The position numbers and the translations under genes are program-made. Shown in pieces: positions 10,975-22,496 of a stretch of DNA of 64,000 nt. The first letter of the stretch is position 1; every line of letters begins with the position of its first letter. This stretch comes from Siphonodentalium dalli. Lineage: Eukaryota > Mollusca > Scaphopoda > Gadilida > Siphonodentaliidae. The notes beneath the pieces are model-generated. The model ran no database searches, was not told the origin of the DNA, and saw only the letters and a list, made by a program, of their open reading frames with translations. The stretch is taken from assembly GCA_032622095.1 (NCBI GenBank), contig CP136064.1, positions 135,169,129-135,233,128 on the forward strand, written 5' to 3'.

Positions 10975-11455
10975 TATTGCGTGGTGGACAGGGCGAATGT
11001 ATTCTTGGAGATTGTTTGTACCTTACTTAATCGTACAGATAGAATCACGTAGATGCCGAAATTGTAAAGTTAACGCCACCGGTGTATAATACGTTTATGA
11101 AAATATGATAAATCGTATCGATAGTCAGGACAGGCTCAAATTGTAAACTTAAAGTCACCGGTGTAATAATATGTTGTAGAAAATATAAATAATTTGATAG
11201 ACTGAAAATAATATATAACCCATTGGGAGCCCCTGATGTATTCTTGTTTGTACCTTACTCAATCGTACCGATAGAATCACGTAGATGCTTAAATTGTAAA
11301 GTTAACGCCACCGGTGTATAATACGTTTTTGAAAATGTGTTAAATCGTATCGATAGAGTCAGGACAGGCTGAAATTGTAAACTTAAAGTCACTTGTTGTT
11401 GAAAATATAAATAATCTGATAGACTGAAAATAATGTGTAACCCATTGAGAACCCC
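10975..11455. repeat. Dimer of a ~235-bp dispersed repeat, copy 1
   Basis: Two tandem units each contain 'gtttgtaccttact', 'tcgtac(c/a)gat', 'atcacgtagatgc', 'gttaacgccaccggtg', 'cgtatcgatag' and 'aaacttaaagtcac', and end near 'cccattg(g)gag'. The same dimer occurs at about 27330-27840. A flanking 'ttacgccacc...gtggtgtt' (about 10937) is shared with 27283 and 29533, so all three may belong to one transposon family. Confidence 0.7.
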
Positions 11456-12660
11456 TGGTTTAGTGAAGTGCATTGTGGGAAGTTTAATTATGATTCACCT
11501 CCATCTTTATTTTCTGGAATTATCACCAAGATTTCTCCACTCTATTCTCTTAAAATGTACCCTGATCGGTCATATTCTTTTGATAATTCTATCTAAATAC
11601 ATCTTAGCTACTATTCGGATCTGCTGTCCCGGTCGAAGAAGGTTTAGTTTGACCAAAACGGCTATTGACAAAAGTTTGTTTACAAAAATTGAGCATACTC
11701 AATGACCCGTAGGCCGTACACGCTGTAAAATTTTTATCGAAAACAAATTCAATTTCTTCCATCTAAAACATAATTACGCGCTGAACTCTGTCATTTTAAG
11801 AATATAGTAGTATTATACACATACACACCAAGTTTCAGCTCAAAATTTTGAAAAATGACAGCTTTATAGACATAAATCGATTTTAAATTTTATCATGGAA
11901 AAAAAAAAAAAATTTCTTCGATCTAGGAAATAATTACGTGCTGTACCCTGTCATATTTGACCGGTTCTAACTGATAATTGTGTGACAGTACAGTCGCGTT
12001 ACTTTATACGTCAACATTGGTCATTATCACGCGACAAATTTATTTCGGTCTATCGTATCAGTATCAACCCCTATTTCCCCCGCGTAGCCTGACTAAGTGT
12101 CTTTATCGCTCCACTAATTTGTATCGTTTCATCGCCATCGGTATGAATTCCATATCCAATTATCCAGATATAACCAACCCAACCTCTAATCCCGGTCCAA
12201 TTTATTTATTTCTTTCATCGGTATATAGTCATATTACGTAATATTTTATCTCGTGATACTTGTACTTATATGTCTATGGTATTACTATAGTATACCGTAT
12301 ATGTATATCAATTGCTATTCCTTTCTATATAATCCTGGTGCCAACTATAGAGATAATTTCAGACCCCCCCCCCCCCCAATTTTATATAATTGCTGCTTTA
12401 GTAGTCACGATGCATTACATGGCAACATCGATCCACTAATTTATGTCAGTTCATCAACTTCATCGGTACAAACCCCTTTTTTCTCCGAGTCCATATAACC
12501 AACCCAACATCTTATAGAACTCCATAAATGACTATTCTGGCACTATATAGAGATGACTAAGATTCTGACACCCCCCTATTTTATAGCCTTGTTGCAACAG
12601 TAGTGCGCATTTGTTGCGTTAAAAACCAAAGGTCCCAAGTCAAGGTCCAAATCCCCAACA
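11456..12660. other. Repeat-derived intergenic DNA
   Basis: A ~175-bp duplication (about 11740 and 11910, with 'aatttcttc(c/g)atct' and 'aattacg(c/t)gctg') and a second diverged duplication (about 12105 and 12430, with 'ccactaattt' and 'catcggta') are visible, plus a C13 run near 12364. ORFs here have no support. Confidence 0.5.
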
Positions 12661-12691
12661 CACTGATGTGAGGTTTAACTCCATCTACATA

Positions 12692-12820
12692 CAGTAATGT
12701 CCAAAGTAATTCATCACTTAACCACAGCAAAATTGTGTGTATTTTTTCATGATTCTAAATCCTGAAAAATTACCCATAATTATGCTGTGGTTAAAGGGTC
12801 AATTACTTTGGGCATTACTG
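12692..12820. mobile_element. Tc1/mariner-like palindromic MITE, tandem copy 1
   Basis: Terminal inverted repeats CAGTAATGTCCAAAGTAATT ... CATTACTG are flanked by TA on both sides (12690-12691, 12821-12822). The interior is almost fully palindromic around a short centre. It matches the two following copies. Confidence 0.75.
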
Positions 12821-12866
12821 TAACCAATATAAGGATTTGAGGTTTAATGATAACTCAATCATCATA

Positions 12867-12991
12867 CAGTAATGTTCAAAGCAATTGACCACTTAACCAC
12901 AGCAGAATAATGGGTAATTTGAGGATTGTAAATGCTGAAAAAATACATAATTCTGCTGTGGTTAAGTGGTCAATTACTTTGGGCATTACTG
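12867..12991. mobile_element. Tc1/mariner-like palindromic MITE, tandem copy 2
   Basis: Same termini and TA flanks as the first copy, starting 175 bp after it. The ~45-bp linker ('accaatataaggatttgagg...') is also repeated, so the whole MITE plus flank was duplicated in tandem. Confidence 0.75.
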
Positions 12992-13037
12992 TAACCAATA
13001 TAAGGATTTGAGGTTTAATGATAACTCAATCCTCATA

Positions 13038-13158
13038 CAGTAATGTCCAAAGTAATTGACCACAGAAAAATTATTGGTAAATTTTCAGGATTTCAAATCC
13101 TGAAAAATTACCAATAATTCTGATGTGGTTAAGTGGTCAATTACTTTGGGTATTACTG
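13038..13158. mobile_element. Tc1/mariner-like palindromic MITE, tandem copy 3
   Basis: Third copy, 171 bp after the second. The left arm lacks the 'cttaaccacagc' part, so it is an internally shortened variant. TA flanks are kept. Confidence 0.7.
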
Positions 13159-13199
13159 TAACCAATACAAGGATGTGAGGTTTAATGAGAACTCCATCC

Positions 13200-14755
13200 A
13201 TATAACTAATAATTATGTGTGAAAATCAAAACAAAATAAATTCCATGATGGCGTCCAATATGGACTGCCTAATTCTGCTCCGAAACATGTATATTCAATA
13301 TATGGATGTTTATTGGGGGAAACCGATTATTTCAATGATATTTTCATTAACTGTGATCCAAAACCCGACTTACGGGAGCGTGCGACTGTATCTCAAGCAT
13401 ATGTGCCTATTTAATGAGCCAACAATTGGAATCCAAACAGAGAAGATTGGCGTGGGTCCCTTGCGCGATCTGTCCATCGAAAACTATTTAGACATCTCAA
13501 GACACGTAAGACCCAATAAGTTAATATACAGAATAGATACATCTATTGCCTGAGTGACTAATATTTATATTTGTTACAATGAGGTCAAATAGTTGCGAAG
13601 CCAGCACCACAATTCTTTCCCTCCATAGTAAATCTTAAAACAACTTCTAAAGAATTAATAATTCACCTTATATTTGTTATGAAGCGTCCTTGGTTAACTG
13701 AAGTTCATATTTGTTAACATCACGTCACCAAGGTAATTACTTGCGAAGCCACAGCCACAACTATTTCCCTCCATAGTAATTATCAAAACAACTTCTTAAG
13801 AACAATTGACCAGGTCAGTCGCGCAATTATTGGAAGAGCCACGGTCAATCATTTTTTTTAAACCAAATGTTACATTTAAATTATTGCTTTATTTAACCAA
13901 AACAAAAATGAGAAAATTTAACTTTTACTACTTGCTAAATTTTATCTTTTAATTATTTCATTTAAATTTTAGTATTTACAGTATACTATGTCCAAGTCTT
14001 TATAATCTGTTGACTCGTGTTGAGTGACCCCACAGTCGTTTACTTTGTTAGTAATAATTTGAAGGATTACTTGTTTAAACGCAATTGTTATCAAAATATT
14101 TTATGTATTTTTTATAATTTCTATTTATATGTAATACCATAATCTTGGTGGCGTTAGCATTTCTGACTATGGTTTTCTTGTATTACATGAATAGGCGATA
14201 AGCGGTAGGGTTAACGCGAGGATCTATACCATTTAGACATACACGCATTGTTTATTACCCGCGATAATTAGGCGCTATATATATTCTCGTGATAACCTTC
14301 ACCCATATACACCCACGCGGCGTGACATGTAACCCCACCTTGATAGCTCAGGATCAGGCGCTTAGGGTTTAAGCAGTCAAACCGTCTACCCGAAAGGGTA
14401 GACAATACTACTGCTGCCAACTATTTACCAACGTCGGCTGCCGACGTCATCGTCGATGTTGGGCCGACGTCGGTGGCTATCTGGGCAACGAAGATCCATA
14501 TACAGATCGGTAATGATCGGATGAGGGATAAGATATGCATTTTGTGTTAAAGGATTTAGTGATGCAAAGAGTAATATCCAAGATGGCTGCCAGTGGCCAT
14601 ATTTTTCATAAAAAATCATTCAAATATGACAGCTCCCATCTATAGGGGATCCTCGACCATGCATATACCGAATAACGTTGAAATCGGTCAAAGTTTGTTT
14701 TAACACATTTGTTTTATTTTATTAGTTTTTTAATAGTCTATTTTTATTTGAAGAG
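13200..14755. other. AT-rich intergenic DNA with small hairpins
   Basis: An ORF at 13215-13553 has no motif I recognise. Two diverged copies of 'ttgcgaagcca(g/c)...ttccctccatagtaa' occur near 13595 and 13741. At 14123-14172 a sequence with 'cttggtggcgttagcatttctgactatggttttcttg' character matches the right ends of the 2-kb repeats at 21.87 and 31.70 kb. A perfect 8-bp stem with a GAAA loop lies at 14384-14403, and a CCGACGTCGG-rich inverted patch at about 14431-14474. Confidence 0.4.
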
Positions 14756-14759
14756 TTAA

Positions 14760-15145
14760 AAGTACTCAATCCGAAATGTCGCTCGCAAATCTGCGCAAAT
14801 TACTATTTCCTTGGCATCGGCGGTAAAATATATTTGATTCGAGTCGCGGAACCGACCCATCAAAGCTCAGAGTGATCAGATCTCGATGTTTGAATTCTAT
14901 TATTTTTATTTTACGTGGCCCAGTAAATAGTCGACGAGAAGACATCTCTGAACAAATTGCGGATGAAGATGGATAACTCTAAAAACAAGTGACTTTTTGT
15001 GTCAGATATTTGACAATAACATGTTTTGGGCAATTTTTATTAGTTTTGGGCAATTACTCGATTCTTATAACTGAAGCGGCATTTCCCAAAAAAAATGTTG
15101 TTGGAATCTGATGATATGGGTACCATCGAATCGGATTGAGTACCT
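14760..15145. mobile_element. TTAA-type MITE, family A, copy 1
   Basis: The left end AAGTACTCAATCCG follows TTAA (14756-14759). The right end CGGATTGAGTACCT is followed by TTAC, a one-base-changed TTAA. It shares internal words with the copies at 18.36 and 35.41 kb ('gatt(c)gagtcg', 'cccatcaaagctcag'). Confidence 0.65.
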
Positions 15146-16622
15146 TTACGTGAAGAGTTTACATTTATTTGAATAAAATCTATATTATTGTGTTATATGC
15201 TTTCATTTACACCAGGTTGAATAAATGATTTTAATAGAACTATTTAAATATGAACCTTTCCATGCCAATGTGCATTGATAGATCCTTGAGCATTTAGCAA
15301 GCTGACATTTTTATTACCCCTTGGTGTCATTCCTCAGTATTAACTGCTGCTGAATTTGTAGCGTTCAGGGGAGGGGGGGGGGGGGTCAATATGCCACCCG
15401 GAACTTTATTTTCCCACCCGGAACTTTACTAGCCATTACGCACTGTTTCAGAACACCGGCAAGTCACGTTGCTACGGCGAAAGAGAGAAACAAGTCAACG
15501 TAAAATCTTCCCACTGTTATCGTTCCAAATGGTGAGCGTGAGAAGGAACCCCAACCGGGAAGGTCTGGATTTATGACCTTGACCGAATAATTTGTGACGT
15601 CACATTCAATGTGATTGAGTGCGCTGTCATTTCAAGTTCAAAACATGACGAAAATGAGCGATTAAAACATACGAATTAGTCTATATAATAAAATAATTAT
15701 ATAATAGGATCTAGATGCAACATGGACCAGTGAATATGTCGTTACATGGATTATATATGCTACCGTAAGTCGCCGTAGATTTAGATTAAATGAACATTTT
15801 GCAGCGAAATTTGTGATTGTTTCGTTGAGTCTATTTTTAGCACTCATTACAATGTTAAAAACTATCATACTATGGCAGCTAAATTATCGGAATTATTTAG
15901 GCCTATGGCAGTCTATCCAAATTGATGGCGTTTTATGCATACGATCTCAAACAATGGCATGGAATAAATAGTGGTGTTGGAGCAATGCTGAGGTGGCGGA
16001 TTGATGGGGGGGGGGGGGGGGTGATGATATGATAAAACGGATAAATACTAAAAAAGGTAAATTCAAAATAATGAATAAATGATAAGTTATAGGTTTAGTT
16101 TATAGTATACCCCAGTCCACAGTGAACGCATCCTGGAACATTGAATTGTCAGTCGCGGTGATTAAGTGAATTGGCACAATCATTTAAATCAGAAATGCTA
16201 ATTAAGATCCAAATGCTAAGATAAAATAATCTAATAATATAAAATTTTGTCATTTTCTTTGATTATTTTCTTTTTTTAATCATGTTGTTTAAAAAAATAT
16301 ATATATAATAATAAGGCCTTTGTTTACTGTAACCCACCAGCCCCTATTTATATTCAGATATCCACCCCTACTAATTGTATTCCCCCCCCCCCCCCCCCAC
16401 CCCGCTAAAAAATATTCTAAATTGTACTCAGCTCAGCTCTAATTTCTTATCGCATTATTTTTATCTCTGTTAAATTAGGTGCCAAATCATTTCAAAATTT
16501 GCAGATTTCTTTCTCTTGAATTACTAGTACATCTGTATACACCCTGATAGTTTAAGAACCCTTTTATTTTTGTATTTAATGTGCAATTGGTACTGATATT
16601 AAAAAACCTCCTTGGCTATGGG
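15146..16622. other. Intergenic DNA with homopolymer G/C runs
   Basis: Runs of G or C are near 15370, 16005 and 16383. Near 15520-15580, 'gtgagcgtgagaaggaaccc' and following bases occur in reverse complement at about 19335-19390, marking a dispersed inverted repeat. No gene is seen. Confidence 0.45.
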
Positions 16623-16631
16623 GTAACTTGA

Positions 16632-17023
16632 GCTGAATAGGTCACTCTCACCGGTTTTCTGTGATAAAGTTACCCAGGTTCCTAATTTTGTGATAAAGTT
16701 ACCCAGGTTGGTGAGAATTGTGATAAAGTAACCCAGGTTAAGCAAATCTCACAATATCAACTCGATTTAAAAGTGACAGAGGGACATATTGTTCAGTTTT
16801 GGCAAGTAATAGCCCTTATCAAGCATAAATTAAGACATATTAGTATTGTAGTTCGTCATTTTGATCACAAAAATCAATAATTTGTTGCTAAACATGAACT
16901 ATTATTAACCTTGGTAACTTTATCTCATTCTTCTCCAACCTGGGTAACTTAACTAACTTTATCACAATTTCAGGAACCTGGGTAACTTTATCACAGAAAA
17001 CCGGTGAGAGTGACCTATTCAGC
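16632..17023. mobile_element. 392-bp MITE with ~55-bp inverted ends and 9-bp target duplication
   Basis: The ends are GCTGAATAGGTCACTC and its reverse complement GAGTGACCTATTCAGC. They are flanked by identical GTAACTTGA at 16623-16631 and 17024-17032. The arms contain repeated 'tgataaagttacccaggtt' words (three on the left, related words inverted on the right). A 9-bp TSD fits the MULE superfamily. Non-coding. Confidence 0.85.
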
Positions 17024-17032
17024 GTAACTTGA

Positions 17033-18350
17033 TTGCAAAGCAAATAAAGAAGATACATGTAGTAGTTTTCAAGTTTTGGGGGTTATAATGCAGTATGTAA
17101 AAACTTAAAAGTTCCCACACTATGTGAGTATGTGTGGCTATAAATAAGAATACATTCCATAACATTAGATTAAAAATGTTCATAGATTTGTAGGCAAGAT
17201 TCAGCTAATGCCCATTGTTATTCCCCTTCAAATGAATTGGGGTTGCCTGGGATGGCACATGCACCTGAAAATAAGCCTAGAACATCAACCAAACACATAC
17301 ATTATAGCATATTATTCTAGGTATTGGAAATTATCAATGAAGCCTAAATGAAGGCAAATTATTGTGTAATCCATTTGTTTCTTTCCTTATGTCCCTGTAT
17401 GGCCCAGACACTGCTGATGTCTGGGATAAGCACACACTGGGTATGTTCACCAATAGATGGAGTATTCACCCCTGGTTAAGTGGTACTGCTAATTTGCTAT
17501 GCTGCTGGTGGATCCTGATGAATTGATATGATGCTGGTAGCCTAGTGGTAGGGCAAACCGATGCTGTTAAAAAGTACTGGTATCTATACTAATACCAACC
17601 AATTCTGTTTCTTTGTTTGTCAATTAAATCAGAATATTTGCCATTGACATCATAATCAGATAATGATCAGATGTCTTAAAAGGGCACTAAGTATTCATGA
17701 TTAAATTTAATTAAATATTATAAATTAATTACATACATGTACCTAAAACAGTTGGACCCATGGAGCTGAAAATTGTTACATAGGTTTAAGTCTGCTGGTA
17801 TCAGACGACTTACAGGGGAAATAATAAACAATTTTAATTAAATAGTTAATCATATCCCTAAAATGATTGGACCATGGTCACTGAAAATATGTAGGACTAC
17901 TTAACCACTAACCAGAGGTGAGATTGTAGTTATATTTTGTATATGATTGGTCTCAAGTTACCATATATCCTAGGTACTTTTCTGTGTATCAATTTACACT
18001 CAATTAGCCAAAGCTTGGTTAAGCAAAAATATAAAACGGTCCACAAAAAAAAAATACAAACCAGTCCCAGCTCAACAAAAATAGCCAATATGAGGTCTAT
18101 CAGAATGTATGAAGAATTAAAGATGTAACTAAGATAAAGAAATTTTATAATGTTGATCAAGCTGGTACGTAATTTAAACGAGAGATAAAAGACTGTGACA
18201 AGAAATTTGAGCTTGGTGATTAGTACATTGGGGGGGGGGCAATTAAATTGGGGCAGAGGTCTAAATTAGTAGCGGTGCGTTACCAGAATCATTACTATTT
18301 GGTAGACATTTTACAGATGGTACTTAAACATTTTCATACTTTTTGTCTTA
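17033..18350. other. Intergenic stretch, nothing recognised
   Basis: AT-rich sequence with short overlapping ORFs near 17.93-18.16 kb that lie on both strands and show no domain. There are two related 'aaa(c/t)(a/g)(g/t)ttgga' segments near 17750 and 17866. No convincing gene. Confidence 0.45.
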
Positions 18351-18357
18351 ATCTTAA

Positions 18358-18775
18358 AGGTACTCAATCCGAGTCCCCATATCTGACAACAAGTTACAAC
18401 TGAACAACATTTCTTCAAAATACGCTTTTGTTATCAGAATCGATCAATTACAACATAATAATGCTAACGGCTGTCAACTATGGTATAAAATTTCTCAAAA
18501 TGTGTTATTTATCAACATGTTGTTCAACAAAATTTGGCCATATTACCACTTGATTTTAGAGTTATCCATCTTCATCCACTGCTTCATCCGCAATTTTGTC
18601 CAAGACCGTTGGTTTGACGAATATTTTCTGGGCCACAAATAATTACACATTTCGAGAAATAACAAATTTCAAAAATCGATATCTGATCAACCTGAGCTTT
18701 GATGGGTGGGTTTCTCAACTCAATAAATCCCCAAAGAAATAGTCATCTGGGAGCATTAATTCGGATTATGCATCT
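18358..18775. mobile_element. TTAA-type MITE, family A, copy 2
   Basis: Starts AGGTACTCAATCCGAG after TTAA (18354-18357) and ends with a decayed inverted copy before TTAA (18776-18779). The interior shares 'gatcaacctgagctttgatg' and 'aaagaaatag' with the inverted halves of the copies at 14.76 and 35.41 kb. Confidence 0.65.
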
Positions 18776-18779
18776 TTAA

Positions 18780-19744
18780 AACAACAAATTTTACACTAAA
18801 TTAAATACTGTTTGGAAATTCAAGCTATCAGTTTCAGATTCAGAACAGTTTCAACTACTTTCAGTATCTGAATCTGTTTTTGGTCTGAAATTTCCAAAGG
18901 TGTCAGGTACAAATTTCCAATTGTTGACATTGTTTACCAAAGTTGGAGATTAGACAGTCATTTAACAGTGTCACACACCCACCCCACTTCACTTTTCAAA
19001 GACCGTGAAGTGATGAGAAGTCTTAAATTAAAAATCCTCACCAATGTTACTGTCACTGACTCACTCGTCGACTGAAATTGGCCATAACATTAACAATGTG
19101 TCAAATTAATGTAAGTATCTAACTTTTATTTTATTTAATCATGGTTGGTCGAATACATATGCTCTAAATAGATCGTGATTTATAACCGATTGTTAATGTT
19201 ATTGAACATTCAGTTATTTCAGTATTCAGCTTTTCAAGTTCAAATCGGCATCTTCAAAACTTTGTTGATATCCGCGCACCGTTAATGCTGGATAGCCTGC
19301 GACGAAAGACCATCCTGTTAGATTTGTGCGCATGCGTAAATCGGACCTTCCCGGTTGGGGTTCCTTCTCACGCTTACCGTTCCAAATCACACTTTATGAT
19401 AATTATTTATATGAATTATGATAAAAACTGGCAATATAAGTGTGTTCTTGGTTCAGAATACATGGCTTTGAAGCATATTCACTTGATATATTGTCAATAT
19501 TCACAATAATCAATTTACGCATTTCCGACGTCGGAAACATGACGAAATGAATGAACGGGTGTGTCAAATGATTATTTATCCTGGAAAAACAGTTGAATCA
19601 TTTGACTTGGGACATTTGCGTAAATAATCTGCAAATGTCACTTGTTTTAATAGTAATTTTGAGAATAATTTGGGTGCCAGCAATTTGGAGTTATTACACC
19701 TTGGAGTTATTACACCGTGGTGTTGCTTGGTACACAGATTTTCA
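18780..19744. other. Intergenic DNA
   Basis: Contains the inverted partner (about 19335-19390) of the 15.53-kb repeat, and a short direct repeat 'ttggagttattacacc' twice at about 19684 and 19700. No gene supported. Confidence 0.4.
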
Positions 19745-21870
19745 TATTCTGTGGTCGATCGATAATGCACTGGGCGACTGTATTATTATGGTTATTTCGC
19801 ACTGAGTATAAATCGTACCGATAGAGTCACGATAGTACAACAAAGATTAGCACATGTGTTTACGTCACCGGTGTACTTGTGGGGGCATGTTTCTATTATG
19901 AAGGTTCGCCATCCCGAAGGTCCGCTATTCCGAAGGTTCTCTATTCCGAAGGTTTTTGTTAATTTTAGGTTAATTCTATATTCTAAAGTATTGAGACTAA
20001 TTTGAGAGGGTTCATTATCACAAAGATTCTTTTTACGGAGTGTGCCCTCACATCCGAACTGATCCTGCGCGCATACCGATACAGATACAGGAGGAAATAA
20101 CTTAACTTAGAACATTAAATGTGATTTTGTTTTGTTTTCGCGGGTTTTCTTGAGATTTAAGGTCGTTACGTGGGGCCATACTTTTGAATTCTTGGCATAT
20201 AATATGAATGTTGTCGTATATTGTGGACCCTCCCGCATTGGGACATGACACAGGTACAGTTGACTTAAGTGATGTTCTGTGTGGGCTCCAATTTGGAGTT
20301 CAATATTTTAAGGGCCAAATTTAGGATTTTATGGGCCCATACCTTTGAACTCTGGGCATATAATATGAATATTGGGGGCATGTCTCTATTCCGAAGGTTC
20401 ACTATCCAGAATGTCCACTATTCCGAAATTTCTCTGAATGTTCGCTATTCCGAAGGTTCACCAATCAGAAGGTTCTGTATTCCGAAGGTTCTGTATTCCG
20501 AAGGTTTTTGTTATTTTAAGGTTAATTCTATATTCTAAAGTATTGGGAGGGTTCATTATCACGAAGATTCTTTTTATGAAGGAAATAACTTAAAACATTA
20601 AATGTGATTTTGTTTTGTTTTCGCGGGTTTTCTTGAGTTTAATGTCATTACGTATGACTTTATTTCTCATTAAATATTCACGCCAAGCAGCCCACACAAT
20701 TGCTATGTTTCCATGCGATTTAATGTCATTACGTGTGACCTAATATCTCAATAATCTGAGGCAAGAGTACGCCTGCTAAAGGCGAATTATAACAGTGGGG
20801 CTATAACGCTCAATGAATACTGGGAACTATAACAAACTGCGCAGCAGAATATCGCTGATTAAACGAGTATGAGATGAGCCTAACTGCGATTGTGACTTTG
20901 TTTAAAGGCCCACTTAATTTTCGAGTCATTCATTTTTGTTATAGTATATACGGTTTTAATAACAATTTATGCCATAAAATTTGAATAAATTACTATAATT
21001 CATCACCATTTGAAACGCAGAATCCTTCTATCTCCTAGTTTGAAACACCTTTAAAATACCGCGACAAGTCGTGCGTCGTATATCTAGCAATTGGCAACTA
21101 ACATGTCCTCTTTGGCTTTCCATATATTTCAACGTAATTTGATACTTATGGGTGTTTTGGACGGGTCAAATCGTGAGCCCGACCTGACCTTGACCTTTAA
21201 AACTGTCAATGCAAGGTCAATTTGGGTAAAACGGACAAATTTCGGCGAAATTTGATACCTAGGGATACTTTTGTCCGGGGAGTGTTTTGAACGGGTCAAA
21301 TCGTGACATCGGCGTGACCTTGACCTTTAATGTGGTCAATCAAAGGTAAAATCGGGTAAAACGGATGGATTTCGACGAAATTTGATACCTATGGGTAACT
21401 TTTGTCGGGGGAGTGTTTTGGATGGGTCAAATGATGACTCCGACCTTACATTGACCTTCAAAATTGTTAATTAAAGGTCAAGTGGGGTAAAACGGACGGA
21501 TTTCGACGAAATTTGATACCTAGTGGTACTTTTCTCCGGGTGGGGGGTGTTTTGGACGGGTCAAATCATGACACTGACCTGACCTTTACTTTCGAAATAG
21601 TCAATTGAAGGTCAAATCGCGCCTTTCGCCGGAAATCAGATGGGAAACATCCCGGACGAAGTCGGGCCCATCAGCTTGTGTAATAAAGAAGACAGTTTGA
21701 AGAAAGTAATGTATAACACGAGAAACGGGAAAACTTGAAATATAGAAGTATGCAAATTTCCCACATAAAATTTGAAAGCTAGTTTATAGAATAATTGTAT
21801 TATAATTTATATTTATGGCTAATAATATGATCTTGGTGGCGTTACCATTTCTGACTATGGTTTTCTTGTT
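19745..21870 (+). repeat. ~2.1-kb dispersed repeat, copy A (direct)
   Basis: Nearly colinear with 29585-31706. Order of parts: a 'cgatcgataat.cactggg' start, an 'attccgaaggtt' minisatellite (about 19900-19955 and 20390-20510), 'ttttgttttcgcgggttttcttgag' blocks, four ~130-bp tandem units rich in 'tgaccttgacctt' (about 21130-21620), and the end 'gatcttggtggcgttaccat'. No ORF of note, so this is probably a non-autonomous transposon. The orientation sign is arbitrary and marks that both copies face the same way. Confidence 0.75.
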
Positions 21871-21879
21871 TAGGATGGG

Positions 21880-22496
21880 TTACGGTTGGCGATTATCGCA
21901 ATACGATAGGGGAAGGGACATGACAATCTGCGGGATGGGATGGGATATGGGACAAAACGACAATCTGCGGGACAGAATTTCAAATTGCGTGGGACGGCCG
22001 ATATCTCGAGGAATACATGGCGTTGGGGGCTCATTTTGGTGTCTAACGAAAGGCCCACATTCGCCCTATCCACACATATTAACCCCGCCACTGACCGGAC
22101 ACCAGAAGTTGCATTATTTGATCGACAACTGACCTAACATGGGGTGGAATTTGGGATAGCATGAACATGAATACATATGCCTATGAACTTTATTTGTGAA
22201 ATTTCCCATTATTTGGACTTGTGTTCGGTTATGTTCGGTTGTGTTCGGTTGTGTTCGGCTTTTATGAGCTCCCCTGACAATCTGCGGGACGGGATTTTCA
22301 AATTGCGTGGGACGGCCGATATCTCGAGGAATACAGCGCGTAGAGGGCTCCTTTTGGTGTCTCACGAAAGGTCAACATTCGCCCTATCCACACATATTAA
22401 CCCCGTCACTGACCGGACACCGGAAGTTACATAATTCGGTCGACAACTGACCTAACATAAAATGCCACAAACACGAAAAACTGCGTTCGACATTAA
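21880..22496 (+). repeat. Dispersed repeat with an internal dimer; inverted partner at 36.05-36.52 kb
   Basis: Two related units, each containing 'caatctgcggga', 'tgcgtgggacggccgatatc' and 'ccacacatattaaccccg', lie at about 21950-22150 and 22275-22490. The same pair occurs inverted at 36051-36525. This copy has about 112 extra bases between the units (about 22162-22274), including four 'gttcggtt' words, that the other copy lacks. ORFs here are repeat translations. Confidence 0.8.
22493..22496. repeat. TTAA target duplication, left
   Basis: TTAA directly before the fold-back element; matched by TTAA at 26610-26613. Confidence 0.6.

Noticed and set aside
13215-13553. 112-codon ORF after the MITE triplet
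   Set aside because: No recognisable domain or regulatory context. It could be chance in AT-rich DNA.
16005-16399. Poly-G / poly-C runs, also near 1349, 12364, 15370, 18230, 32208
   Set aside because: Simple homopolymers, several possibly of uncertain length in sequencing. No consistent neighbour suggests function.
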